Assembly: GCF_000711695.1 (NCBI RefSeq)
Contig: NW_013547001.1
Location: 121,394 to 185,393, forward strand
Direction of reading: 5' to 3'
Origin: Tilletiaria anomala UBC 951
Lineage: Eukaryota > Basidiomycota > Exobasidiomycetes > Georgefischeriales > Tilletiariaceae
Length of the DNA stretch: 64,000 nt
Shown here one piece after another: positions 22,625 to 33,950 of this stretch (position 1 is its first letter; every line of letters starts with the position of its first letter). A program made the position numbers and the translations under genes. The notes beneath the pieces were generated by a model. That model had not been told where the DNA came from, ran no database searches, and saw nothing but the letters and a program-made list of their open reading frames with translations.

Positions 22625-23991
22625 ATGTCTGGCTTCTCGCCAATGGCGCTTCCCCCAGCGACCCGAGGCCTGACCTTCGCGCTGCTGGGCTTCACTACTA
22701 TCCTGGCATTGATGCGTTTCACCCTGACCGAGGAGAAGCTGAAGGCCCAGTCTTTTAGCAAGCAAGATTCAGCACTCGAATTCCCATGGCTGGTCATTGT
22801 ACCTGGACAGAGCTGGATGTACCCTTGGTAGGTTGGCAAGAATGGCTTTGACTGGAATCGGGTTGCGCTTTTTGCTCACGAGGAGGTTCGCGTCCATCCT
22901 GCCACAGGACCCTACTCACATCTGGCTTCTGCGAGACATCATTCATCGAGGTGAGAAGAAAATAAATATGTGACCTTCGTTCGGAACTGCAATTGATACA
23001 TCGACTGCGGCAGGCCGTACTCTCGCTCATCTTGATACCATTGCTAGGGCGGTACCTCGAGCAAATCTGGGGAGCAGTCGAGCTACTCAAATTCTCGGCT
23101 GTCGTCATTATCGGTAGTAACATTATCGCTTGGGCGCTTGCCATACTCCAATTTGCGGTGCTGCGAAACGTCTACGTCATCTATGGAACTCAGTACCATG
23201 GATTGACTGGACTCCAAACTGGCTTCTTAGTCGGGCTCACACAGATGATCCCGGAACACCAAGTTCAAATATTCAATGGAAGGCTCAATTTTCATGTCAA
23301 GGTGAGCGGTAGCTGCTTAATCTATCGTTGGTCCACAGCGCTGATGTCGACCTTGCCATCGATGGTGTTCTAGAACCTGCCGATGGGTTACGTTACCTTC
23401 TCAACAGTGCTCTGCATGTTGGGCTTCATCTCGCCTTGGATCCTGATTCAGTTCGGCTGGCTCATTGGTTGGGTCTGGCTTCGCTTCTTTAGGCTGAGCG
23501 AATCTGGTTTCCGAGGGGACCACAGCGAGACATTCTCCTTCGTCTCCTGGTTCCCGCCTTTTGTGCACAGGCCGGTGACGATTCTTTCCAATTTCTTACA
23601 TCGCATCTTCATTCGGCTACACGTCATCCAACCATGGCAGTACAGCGACCTTGAGACAGGGCCGAATGCATCCCACATACCTAGCGGGCCCAGCCGTGCA
23701 GAGGCAGAACGAAGAAGAGCGATGGCACTAAAGGCACTCGACCAACGAGTCGCAGGGAACCCAGGCGGCGGTCGGGGTGCTAAGGGGCCGGGGCTTAGCA
23801 GGCAAGGCAGCACACATGCTTCTGGAGCTGCCTCTTCATCTGCAGCTCGGGCGGATTCGCGTACAAATGGAGATGCCGGCGCCGACGTCGCTCACGCTGC
23901 CGCGGACGACAAGGACATCGACGACACGCAAGAGGCCGACGGCCTTCTAAAATTGGACCAGGATGAGGGCGATTTGGGCGCTACTCGATAG
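22625..23991 (+). CDS. TMEM115-type Golgi membrane protein (DUF1751, rhomboid-like fold)
   Basis: Model: join 22625-22827, 22908-22950, 23014-23301, 23374-23991; 383 residues. The N-terminal half has hydrophobic spans typical of the family: GLTFALLGFTTILALM, the PGQSWMYPWTLLTSGF segment, AVLSLILIPLLGRYLEQIWG, and LKFSAVVIIGSNIIAWALA. These are followed by QYHGLTGLQTGFLVG with MIPEHQVQIF, and NLPMGYVTFSTVLCMLGFI. The 43-nt second exon is needed to give YPWTLLTSGFCETSFIE across the join. TMEM115 and its yeast counterpart act in Golgi trafficking and belong to the pseudo-rhomboid clan; no catalytic Ser-His is seen. The C-terminal 130 residues are hydrophilic, Ala/Asp-rich and probably cytosolic. 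Derlin was considered, but the QHHGL-like motif and order fit TMEM115 better. Confidence 0.8.
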
Positions 23992-25061
23992 TTTATGAAT
24001 GGCGACACACCATGTACTGAAGCCCCACTGCACGCAACAAAAAGCATTTGAAGATGCTCGCCAGTATCTCTGAGGTTTGTCGGCCAGAGGCCCGGTTGCT
24101 GCATGGCAGCTCATGGCGGGTTGATGCTAGACCGGTGCAGTTTCCACATCGGAGATCTGCCATCTGAGTTCTGAGTTCTTTCTCTAAAAAGGTCACCATC
24201 CCAATGCTGAGCAGGGTACTCCCGGAACCCTAGAAGCTCACTCGAGCCCGCGGAAAGAGGCTCGAGGAGATCTGAGATTCTGAGGATAGGCTGACAGACT
24301 GTGGACAAGTCCTGAGTGGAACATAGGCCACATAACGAAATAGTGTAGCAGTATGCCAAAGGCAAACAACACACTGCGCGTGTCGCGACGCGTCGAGAAT
24401 CCAACGCAGATCAACACCACTCTAACCCTCGCGACAGCCAACTAAGCGGTCTGGCTTCAACCAGCACCACCCCTTCACCAGGCCATCGTGGATCGTGAAA
24501 GTTCCCATTTGCCTCTGCAGTCGACCATCGAACATGCCGAGAATCCACCTCATTTGCAACTTAGCTAGGGTGGCGAAACGCCCGCCTTGCCGTCGGGACG
24601 CGATGGCTGATCGGCGGAAAGTGGGAAAGGTGGTGGTGAGATTGGTAAATTCTCAACGGCTGCGCGGCGCCAACGGCTCAAGCACATCATGATCACCTCG
24701 ATTGTCTCCACATTCACTTATCGGTCAAGAGCAGACTACTTCCTGGGTTCTGTGGGTGAATGCTCATAATGGTGGTTCCTTGTTGGAAGTTGAGTCTCGC
24801 CTGGGTCCAACATCCAGCTCGAATTGCAGTCGAGTCTGCTGCGTGCCGCCGAAGTCCAAAGAATTTGGGCAGGTTCGAACTCAGTATCCCGGATGTGGTG
24901 CCAACTACACTCTACAGACCTTTCCCGCTGACTGGGAGATATATGGGCTGATAAAAGCCCTTGAGTCGCATCAGCATGTCTCAAAGGTGGTCCCCTTCTG
25001 AACCAGTGCTCAAGGCTTTCGATGAACGAGGATCATTGCGCAAGACTCGACCTGAAGAAAG
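23992..25061. other. intergenic region
   Basis: About 1.1 kb between two plus-strand genes. Minus-strand frames at 24.1-24.4 kb have no recognisable protein content. Nothing else was recognised. Confidence 0.35.
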
Positions 25062-27074
25062 ATGCATCCTGCTCCGCATCAGCTGAGCTCCATATTTTCT
25101 CCGCGCATCCACTCACCCCTTCCTGGGGCCGAAATGATGGACAAACGGTCCAATAGCGGCGCAGGCAGCTCCACCAATGGCAGCACCACTGGCGTGTCGG
25201 ACAACGCCTCTGCCTTGCTTTCCAAGGACTGGCAAGCAAGAGAGGAGGCAGTGGTGCGCGCACAGCGTAGCTCCGCCTCTCTAGGATCGTTCGTCAGAAA
25301 TGCGCTTGCGGCCCGCGCTCCTCCTGGCCTTCTGTCCCCGTCGGATGCCACTCTGGGCGGCGACACAGTCGCAAGTGGACGATTCAGCGACAAACAGAAA
25401 GGGTCGGGTACCGAAAACGACAAGACATCGGGTCTGGGACTGGGCTTAGGGATCATTGATCCCAATGCACAAATCTCGACGGCCACGCTGCAGCAAGAGG
25501 CGCCACTGCGCTTCGGCTCCAAACTTACATTTGAGCAGCGCAAGACGCTGTTCGAAAAGGAACTATTTGCAAGTGCAGCAGCCACAGCGACAGATCCTGA
25601 GAAGGAGGGAGGCTCGCCGCTCAGCAGCCGCTCCTTCGGTAAGCAACAGGAGATTGAGAAGATGGGATACTTGAAGTACGTGTGGATGGCCGTGTATTCA
25701 CCAAGCCTCAATCCCAATGCTTACCCACTGCTGCCAACAGAGCCTTCTTTAATCTCGCCGCTTTCTGCATAGCCGTCGTCGTCCTGAGCGCCCCGAATGT
25801 TATGGCAACAATCGGAATAATTCCCACTGTCCTCATCGCGCTACTCTTCTCCGTTCTCGCTTTCTGGGCCGGCATGCAATACTACCACTTTCGCATCGCT
25901 TATCCAGGTATCTCAAACCTCGAAGACGCCGGCTACCTTCTCTTCGGGCGCGTTGGACGCGAATTTTTCGGCTGCAGCCAGGTCGCCTTCTCCATCTTCC
26001 TCCAGGGCTCGCACTGCATCCTTGGATCGCAAGCCCTGTATGCGCTTGGCTGGCATGGCTGCAGTCTCGCACTCGGGGCAGTGTGGGCGATTATCTCATT
26101 CATCTTCAACTTCCCGCGCGATTACTCCAAGCTGGGCGGACTTGCCGTCGCCGCAATCTCAAGTATTCTCATCGCGATCGTATACACAATCATTATAGCC
26201 GGCATCAGCGGGCCGCAGCTACCCGCTGGGGAGGCGGTCGCCAAGAATATTCAGCTCTTCGGCACCTCCCGTGCTGAGCCGCTCACTACCACAGCGGCAT
26301 TGCTTCAAGTTGCAAACATCTTCCTTAGCTTCGGCGCCAACACCGCCTACTTGTGAGCCACGGAAGCCCTTCTTTTGCACCAGGGTGCTTCAGTCGTACT
26401 GACTGTGATTCTGCGCCCTTCCCTGCAGCCCAATCATGTGCGAGATGAAGAACGTTCGCCACTTCCCTCGAACGCTCGCCATGCTCATCGCTTTGAACGT
26501 GATTGTGTACCTGGGTGTCGGTCTCGGAGTCTATTTGGAGATCGGGCAGTACGTTGTCGCGCCAGCTTTCGACTCTCTGCCCCCGGTCCACGCAAAGGCC
26601 GTGTACGGCATCGCACTAGTCACCATCGTCATTGCAGGCTGCGAAAGCGGCCAGATTGCCGCCAAGCAAATATTTGTCCGCATTTTTCGCGATCGGCCGT
26701 ACCACATGCAAACGAACACTTTCGCTGGCTGGGCGACATGGATCGGCATCAACGCCTGCACCTGGTTTCTGGCTTGGCTAGTGTCCTCATTGATTCCAGT
26801 CTTCCCGCAATTCCTTGGATTGGAGAGCTCTCTTCTGTGGGTGCTCTTCTCCATCTTCGCATCGGTCTTCTGGTTCCACCTCAACAAGGGACGGTGGTTT
26901 GTCGGCACGGCAAAGCATAAGCTGAATGCTCTCGTAGCCTCTGCTTCGCTTGGTGTCATGTTCTTCGTCATGGCTGCTGGCATCTATGCGAGCATTGCAT
27001 CGATCGTCGATTCATACAACGACCCCAACGCTTCCCCTCCCAAAATCTTTTCCTGCGCACACCGCACCGCCTAA
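25062..27074 (+). CDS. vacuolar/vesicular amino acid transporter (AVT / AAAP family)
   Basis: Model: join 25062-25675, 25741-26352, 26429-27074; 623 residues. The first 190 residues are hydrophilic, with Ser/Gly-rich low complexity, as in fungal Avt proteins. The transporter domain starts at GYLKAFFNLAAFCIAVVVLS and has about ten to eleven hydrophobic spans, among them SVLAFWAGMQYYHFRIAYPG, LGAVWAIISFIFNFPRDY, AAISSILIAIVYTIIIAG and FAGWATWIGINACTWFLAW. The motif FPIMCEMKNVRHFPR is typical of AAAP carriers and spans the second intron. Such carriers move neutral amino acids across the vacuolar membrane using the proton gradient; direction and substrate cannot be told from the sequence. An alternative start is the ATG at 25134. 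All intron joins keep frame and use good consensus sites. Confidence 0.85.
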
Positions 27075-27137
27075 AGTCGAAGCCCAGGGACGTTGATCGC
27101 ACAATATTGCTGCTCTTTCTTTATTTCTGCTGTTTCT

Positions 27138-28010
27138 TCATATTATTGCTGTTACACTGATAGCAGGCGCTCGCATATCTATTGCGCCGCTGACAATTGT
27201 AATGAATGCTTCCAGTTTTTGTCGCTCATGTTGCGTCTGTCTGTCCGTACCATCTTTGGGCCGAGCTTGCTTGAAAGCGTGGCTCGCTTCTAGCTCTTGC
27301 AAGCGTGCCGCAGTCTCGCACGGGTGAAGGTAGAAGCATGGTAATCCTGTTACAGGATGCTCACCCTGGCTGAGCTGTGGGAATGCGGCCATGTCTGGCG
27401 CTGCAGATACTTCAACATCAAGGCCTTCCAGGTAGGTATTGAGGATGAACGGCGACCGGACAACTTCCTCGAGACCGAGCACTCGTCCTCCTGCGTTGCA
27501 TTGCTACCGTAAGAAAATGACGGTTCCAACCCGCAGTGCAGTTTCACCTTCGATCTTACCGTGCAAAACATTGAAGTAAAAGCCGGGCACTTTCCAGGTG
27601 GTTGACCAGCATATAGACTGCTGCATGAGATATGGATTCCCTGATGATGCCGCGGCGCCGCTTGACGCGGTGGAAGGGTCTGCTGCTTGCACTTGATCCT
27701 GCCAGGGTTCGTCACTCTCAGAATGGCTCATGTCTTCCTCGTCATCATCCGGCGTTTTCTCGTCCTCGTCGGGCGAAAGTAAAATAGGCGCGTTCAGTTG
27801 GCATTCGCGATGCAGGTAGCCCACCGGCATGGCATACGGATGCGCATATTCCGTCCAATTCCACCCATGGCTGTAGACATGAGAGCCCAAGGCTGCATTC
27901 GAAGCGTCACTCTCCGTCGAGGTGCGGAGCAATCGAGGTTGTCTATGTTGGCAGTGATAGGCGACGTAGGCGAGACTCGCAGTTCGAAACTCGTCGTTGG
28001 TCGACAGCAT
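27138..28010 (-). CDS. ATG10: autophagy E2-like conjugating enzyme Atg10
   Basis: Model: complement join 27138-27490, 27560-28010; 267 residues. Atg10 transfers the ubiquitin-like Atg12 to Atg5. The start ATG at 28010 gives MLSTNDEFRTASLAYV, the usual N-terminal helix. The GYLHREC region and WSTTWKVPGFYFNVLHGG follow, matching the Atg3/Atg10 core beta-sheet. Across the 69-nt intron lies PVTGLPCFYLHPCETA, in which the HPC motif places the catalytic cysteine at about C208. An acidic insert (about 95-120) and a Ser/Ala patch lie between core strands and make this protein longer than yeast Atg10 (167 residues). The frame is open upstream to 28130, but a possible acceptor just before the ATG and the family start argue for 28010. 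An upstream exon is not excluded. Confidence 0.82.
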
Positions 28011-28553
28011 GGATCGTGGAAAGCTGCGCAGTGCGCCTAATCCAAGCCAAATGCACGCCTTGTGCTCGGGCAAATGTGCGTGGACAGGCAGTCGAAGGAA
28101 GAGTCGGTGAGCGTCGTATATGAGCGCCAATACGACATGCCCATATGCGACAGTGAAGAATGAAGATCAACGATGAAAAGACGGCCAGTTACTCTTGGTC
28201 CCAAAAAAGTGATGTCCACAGCGGTTCTGCAAGCCTGCTTTGAAGCACGGCTGCTTCAGCTTGACTACTAACCCCCTTCGCAACTCAAATCTCGCGGTTT
28301 GCCTGTGGCGGAGAGCCCTTGTGGTTAGGATCCCATAGAATGAAAGCCCATTCGACCGAAGCGAATAAAGAGATGTATGGCTTTAATACACATGTGTAGC
28401 GTTTCGTAATTTATGTCTAGTGCAGCGCAAAAGTGGGAAAGGAATGGGGAATCGGGAGCCCGTGGAGCACTTAGCCTGCGGGTCCCAGCTGAGCGGGCAC
28501 TCGCGTGGAACTGATGGGTAGGTTGCAGAATACCGATTCGGGGCCAGCGTAAC
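28011..28553. other. intergenic region upstream of ATG10
   Basis: About 540 bp between two minus-strand genes, expected to hold the Atg10 promoter and the 3' end of the next gene. No distinct motif was recognised. Confidence 0.35.
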
Positions 28554-30459
28554 CTAGCTGCCGTCCACAGAGTGCAGTTGTTCTTGTGCTGCAAACGCTT
28601 GCACTTGGCCTGAAGTAGGTTGCGGCGCGGAATCAGCGTGCGGATTGGGCATATGCAGGTTCGAAACAGACGCCGCCGCTGACGGCGCATCAGTATCTTG
28701 CAGCTGCGACGAGTGATATGCCCCTTGCGCATTGCTGTACCTGCTCGACGCAGGCAAAGGGTATGCGTGCCCCGGCTGCTGCTGTTGCTGAGGGCTCTTT
28801 GCCGCCTGTCGTGGAGACTGATGACATGCTGTAAATTCCATCGCTGCAGAGGCTGGTAAGAGTGATGACCTTGAAGCAGACGAGGCATTGGCTCCGTACG
28901 CTGCATCCGATTTCATTGCCATCATAGAGTGCATGGCCATGCCCTCTTCGTGGCCGCCAGCGACAGTGTCATCGTCGAACCCAAATGCTGTAGACACTTC
29001 TCCAGGCCCTGCGCCTGCCATGCGTTGTTGATGCGCATATAGGTTGTCCACGCTTGTCGTGGCTGCGCCAGTGCCACCAAGTTTCTCCGCGTTGGCATTG
29101 GCGGCATCCAGCGCCTGCTTACCGCCCTGGAAGATGAGAAAGTCAAACTTCCCATGCGCCGCATCCTGGCGCGTATACTCTTTACCTCGCATACGATCGA
29201 AGACAAAGCGGAGGGAATGCCATAGCTCAATGATGAAGTCGGAGAAATTGAGAGCATGCAACAGGGATTTGAACGCATTGGTCCGGCCCTTTTTGTGCAG
29301 TTTCCTTCCGCTGCCATCAGTAATGTTCTTGACACGGTACTCAGTCCATGGAAAGGCCCAGACTTGCAACCCTGCGACGATGACCATCTCGAGCGAGGTG
29401 CAGAGTGCATTCAGTCCGCTTGCGACGTTCGTCGCGGTCCAGTATTCGGTTGCCTGCAAGAACAAATGTGGCAGATGACAAGGTTGATAGGGTGTCGAAT
29501 CACTCGCTTGTTGACCAGATGGCTCTCACACACTCACTTTGATAACACCATGGTCCTCAAGGAGGGAAAACACAAAGCTTTGATAGAATGTGAAGAAGAC
29601 AGCGACCTCTGCAGACAAACGAATGAGCTTAAGTGTCAATTAAACCAGTTGCGTTCGACTTGGAGCCTTGAAGGAATGGACCTCAAAACTCACTCAGAGT
29701 CGCAAACTTGGCTAGTGGTTTCCGGCCCCTGAGTTCCTGGTTCACGAGACCGTAAAGAACGATGAGCGCGTACAGCGCAATCGAGATGGAGACGAAGTCG
29801 ATGGCGAGCAGGTAAACGTGGCCGTACATTGGAGAGAGGGATGAATTGCAGAGCAGATGATAGTACTCGAGGACGATACCGGTGATGGAGAGCACGGGCC
29901 GAATGATGACGTACTGGACGACGGACCACTTGAGAAAGAAAAGGAAATAGGCCTTGGAAGGGCGATACCGAAGGCAGCAGAGCGGCATGGGCAGCTTCTT
30001 TTTGTCCTTCTTGGCAAAGACCTGGACTTGTGCGACGACGCTTTCGCCAATGTACTGCAAGAGCAACATCAGGAACGCAGCGATTGCCACCGCCTCCCAG
30101 ACGACCTGACCGTAAATCCATTTTGATCAGTAGCTGCCCAAGGAACGATCTTGCCGGCACGGCAAAGGACGCACCTCTGCGAGCTCATAGTACGTGTACA
30201 CTCGGAAGAATCGGTACGAGAAGAACGATACCACCGCGAATACGGGCGCAAAGAGCAAAATGCGAACGATCTGTCTCTGCTCGAGCGGCTTGTTGTAATG
30301 CAGCAGATGCCCATAAATGGTGAAGGCAGAGATCAAACATGTCACGGCAGCAGCGGCGCCGGAGACGATCCAGCCGATTTTGTGCGCATCCCATTCGCCG
30401 TTCCAGAACTTCTCCTGGTCGATCGCCTCGGTGTTGTCCGAAGGGCATGCGACGACCAT
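28554..30459 (-). CDS. TMEM184 / organic solute transporter alpha family membrane protein (DUF300)
   Basis: Model: complement join 28554-29453, 29538-29608, 29694-30105, 30175-30459; 555 residues. Seven hydrophobic spans are arranged as in the Ostalpha/TMEM184 family. They begin with the segment around WIVSGAAAAVTCLISAFTI, followed by the HYNKPLEQRQIVRILLFAPV motif that marks the family, and RFFRVYTYYELAEV. Then come AVAIAAFLMLLLQYIGE, a small cysteine/proline loop (MPLCCLRYRPSKAYF), FFLKWSVVQYVIIRPVLSI, YLLAIDFVSISIALYALIVL, and the VFFTFYQSFVFSLLED exon. After the last span (GLNALCTSLEMVIVAGLQ) comes a cytosolic tail of about 250 residues rich in Ala, Ser and Gln. The 71-nt third exon is required to keep the conserved segment. 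Plant and fungal members are linked to vacuolar or endosomal function; the substrate is unknown. Confidence 0.85.
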
Positions 30460-31627
30460 GATGTGCAGGGAGGAGCAGCCAGGCAGGGGCTTGGGGCTTA
30501 GGATGCTGCGGCCTGAGAAAGGGTGGGTTTGTCGCGAGGAGAGTGGAGAAAAATGAATCAGACCTCAACGAATCATAGGCTTGCACAGGAGCGCCGAGCC
30601 AGTAAAGGCCGTGTCTCACGAGGATTCAGGCTAAATTCCTCCTGGGAATTTAGAGAGGCCCAGGGGAGGTGGACCTTTTTGTATTTATAGGAAAGTCGAT
30701 GCCGGGTCAGGAAGAGTAGCACATGCTAGCTGAGAATGGGACACCTTGCCGTTTAGGAAAGAGGAAGCCTGAATCTGGACGTCTGTTGTGTCCTTTGAGA
30801 GGCTTGCAAGGCGGCGAGTGATTGCAAGGACATACATCCGAAGCGTCGCCCCTCGTGATCAACGATGCTGTGCTCATCGGGCCGTCTCAACAAAAAGATG
30901 CTGTGCCATGTTGGTGTCAATCTATCGGCTCTGCGACGGGCCGCTTTCGTTGATTTGTCGCTTGTGCAGTCGACTTTGTGCACTGCACCACGGTTCTCAT
31001 GATGAGCGCGTTGTCCCAGCAAGCAAGCTGCCAATCCGTTGCAGACTCGTGCAGCGGTAGAGAATACTAGTACATGGAGGCTGCACGCCACCTCGGCCTG
31101 GCCGCCTCAGGCTGCATTACTGCGCGCGGTGCAACTAGTGCCCATGCGGGGTGCCTGCTACACAGCGGGGCTTTGCCCTGATATGCCGACTGTGCCGCCT
31201 GTGCTCAAGTCCTCGCTCCATTTCGCTGCCCCGTGGTGTTACGAGCTGCCACAGCGGCCAGCGGGGAGGGGCATTTCTGTTCTCACTTATTAAAAAAGAA
31301 TTTCTCTTATATGCAATTATGTGTGTTGCCACTTAGGGTTAGAAGTCTGTAACTCGGGTATGTACCATGGACATCGTCATCACGCTGGAGCATAGCGAAT
31401 AGCCAGCTGTCGAAGCCATGGCCAAGCCGTGGCTCCTTTCGCTGGGTGCGGGAATGATCAAGGTGTAAAGAGGCCGGTTTGCATGCGACAGTGGATGCAC
31501 GTCAACGAGATGGATAGCTTGCACGGGGCACGCACGCGCAGCCGAATATGACGGTTACCTCGGCAGCATCGGCCTGCTTGCTTTGAAATGATAAAACGTA
31601 CATGTAAAGGGTACTTACTAGCCAGCG
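30460..31627. other. intergenic region
   Basis: About 1.2 kb between two minus-strand genes, with no recognisable gene. A GC-poor stretch with ttaaaaaag lies near 31290. The promoter of the TMEM184-like gene should be at the left of this interval. Confidence 0.35.
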
Positions 31628-33347
31628 TCAAGCTGGTGGATAGAAGCCAGCATACAGTATGAGGCTGACGATATTCCACCCAACAAGATAGGACATCAGC
31701 CACGACCCCTTCCTACTCAGCTGAGCATGGAGCCTCCCTTTGTCCCCCTGCCGCGATGTCGGCGATGCTGATACCGACGCCTCCGACGAGGGCGATGACG
31801 TTGGTGATGATGCAGTTGTTGGCGGGCTTGTGTCTTCCAAAAGGAAAATATCGGCTGCCGACCACCACAAGACCGGCAGGCCCCCGGGGCTGGCAAAACG
31901 CAATGCAATCTGGACGTGACTCGCAAACAGCAGCAATACACCATTAGCCCAGAGATAGATGACGTGCGGTAATGCGGACGGTGAGGTTATCGCGTCAAGT
32001 GCGAACACCCTGATACTCGTCGGCGAGCTGTGGCATCGTGCTGAGGGTGCCGATGCGGCGTAAGCGTCTGCAGCCCATGGAGCCAGTACCGAGCGGGCCG
32101 ACATGCGCCAACAGTCGCGTGAATAGCGATGGCTCCAGCCGATCAGCAGCAGGACCGGTGCGGCGAGGAGAAAATTGGGAAGCTGGCCTAGAGACCAATA
32201 GCGCAGGAGACCGACGTCCCTAGCATTCGAGACAAGATGCAATGTACAAAGCCTGTCAGCTGGAACAGTGCACCATGCGGTAGGGTTGCCTAGCAACCTA
32301 CCAGTAATCGCGCTGCACAAAGCTGTACACCAGCGGAAGTTTGCCGTCACACCACGGTCGCGGCTCTTCAGCATACCTGCAGAATCTTCCGTACGCCCAC
32401 AGTTGTCCTGCAGCAAAGGGAGCGACCGCAACGATAGAGCCAATGATGCCAGCGACGCCCAGGACGACGCGCTCGAGCGTCGGTTGGCACTGCAGCGCTG
32501 GCTGCCAGAGACCAGCCCACAGTAGGAAGCCCGCTAATAAGATGCCGTTCGCTCGAAAAGCGGTGCAGATCGCGAATGCAAAGGAGCCCCCGATTATCCC
32601 CATGCATTGCTTGATGAACGAAGGTTTCTGCTGTCCACGTCCGCTCGGGGGCGGCGGCGCTAACAGCAACAGGCCGACGACCGCAAAGCATGAGAAGAAA
32701 ACTTCTGGGCTTGGGATGATCATGCTTGCGGGACTGGGCGAGAGTATCGACAGAAGAGATGCAAGATATGCAAAATATATGCTTGAAAAATGCCGGGCTG
32801 TCAACCTGGAATAGGAACGTCAGCGCTCAGGAAGGCACTGGGCAAGATCAACGAACGCCGACTGGATCTCTCGAGCCTGCGCCCTTGTGCGGTGCGTGAC
32901 CGTCGATATCCAGTGTGCAGAGCTGACTCACTGGAAGAGCAGCCACGGCGAAAGGCATGAGCAAACCCATGCAAGTAGTGTGGACATCACGATACTTTGT
33001 TGGAGCGACCATGTGCCGTGGGTAGAAGACCCGAGCTGGCGCATAAGAACAGGCAAACCAGGTTGGAAAGCCAGCGAGTGTTCATACGCATAGCCTCCGG
33101 GCAAAGCCTGTCCAAATCGCGAGAGTGCCTTTGGGGACGCAACGCCCAAGAAATGGAGCGTGTCCCAGCGCACGAGCGGTACAAGCCATGGTTTAAGCGA
33201 CGGTGACACCGAGAGGAGCAGTATGCTCGCTGAAGCATCAAAGGAGGGCAACAGCTGCCCACATAGCTGTAGTAAGACGAATGCAAACAATCGATGTGCC
33301 AGAGTGAAGATCAGGATCGACCTGCCGAGCCGTTCTTTTGCAGCCAT
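31628..33347 (-). CDS. GPI18: GPI mannosyltransferase 2 (GPI18 / PIG-V)
   Basis: Model: complement join 31628-32219, 32302-32805, 32932-33347; 503 residues. PIG-V/Gpi18 adds the second mannose to the GPI anchor precursor in the ER lumen. The family signatures are visible in order. RWDTLHFLGVA contains the acidic residue of the first luminal loop and is followed by GGYAYEHSLAFQPGLPVL; then PSPEVFFSCFAVVG, and FRANGILLAGFLLWAG. Next is PWCDGKLPLVYSFVQRDYW, which continues across the intron as DVGLLRYWSLGQLPNFLLA, and then ALPHVIYLWANGVLLLFASHVQIALR. The protein is strongly hydrophobic with about eight spans. A Ser/Thr-rich cytosolic loop near 440-475 precedes the last span. Both introns use good sites, and phase is kept. 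It is divergently oriented to the tubulin gene. Confidence 0.9.
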
Positions 33348-33950
33348 GGTTCCTTGACCTTCGTGGAGAGCACATCACCATGCTGTAAATACTGGGCCAG
33401 TGCATCCACAACACTGCACCGCCCTCTGCAATAGTACACCTGCTCTGCTGCGGATTCGAAGAGGACTCACATGCGCAGCACAGCCCGTAGCAAGGTACAT
33501 GATAGTAGATGGCGACAGTTAATGACCGTGGAAAAAATGAACGATTGGGAAGTTGAGTAGATTGCCACCTGCTGTTGTACTGCGTTAGGTGGAGGGGAGA
33601 CGTGTCATTATCAAGGTGTCGCTCTCACTTTCCACAACAGTCGCGCGCAGACCACAGTCAATATCTTTCATCGTTCAACATCTTTGCACCTTCATTTCTT
33701 CGGTCACCTTCACGACGATTTTCGAGCCTGAGCGCTCTTTTTATGTGCCGAGATTCCATTGTGGTTCTGCAGCTTGCAACGGACGGTGCGTGTAATAAGG
33801 GGGAAAGCGACGCATCGAATTGCTTAGCTCCAGCAAGACTGAAACGCTCGACGCGTCTCTCTTCGCCACTCCGGTCCGCATCATCGCATGGTGTTGTGAA
33901 CTGTCGCTCACCAGAAGCATATCGGAGTCGAAACAGCGCAGTCATTCAAA
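33348..33950. promoter_or_regulatory. divergent promoter region, GPI18 / beta-tubulin
   Basis: About 600 bp separate the two start codons, and both genes must be transcribed from here. No TATA-like or repeated element stands out. Confidence 0.3.

Noticed and set aside
22625-23991. Derlin assignment for the multi-span protein
   Set aside because: The YHGLTGLQ and MIPEHQV motifs and the long hydrophilic tail match TMEM115 rather than derlins.
24866-24890. tRNA-like GGTTCGA sequence
   Set aside because: No matching acceptor stem, D-arm or anticodon arm surrounds it. I found no convincing tRNA elsewhere in the window.
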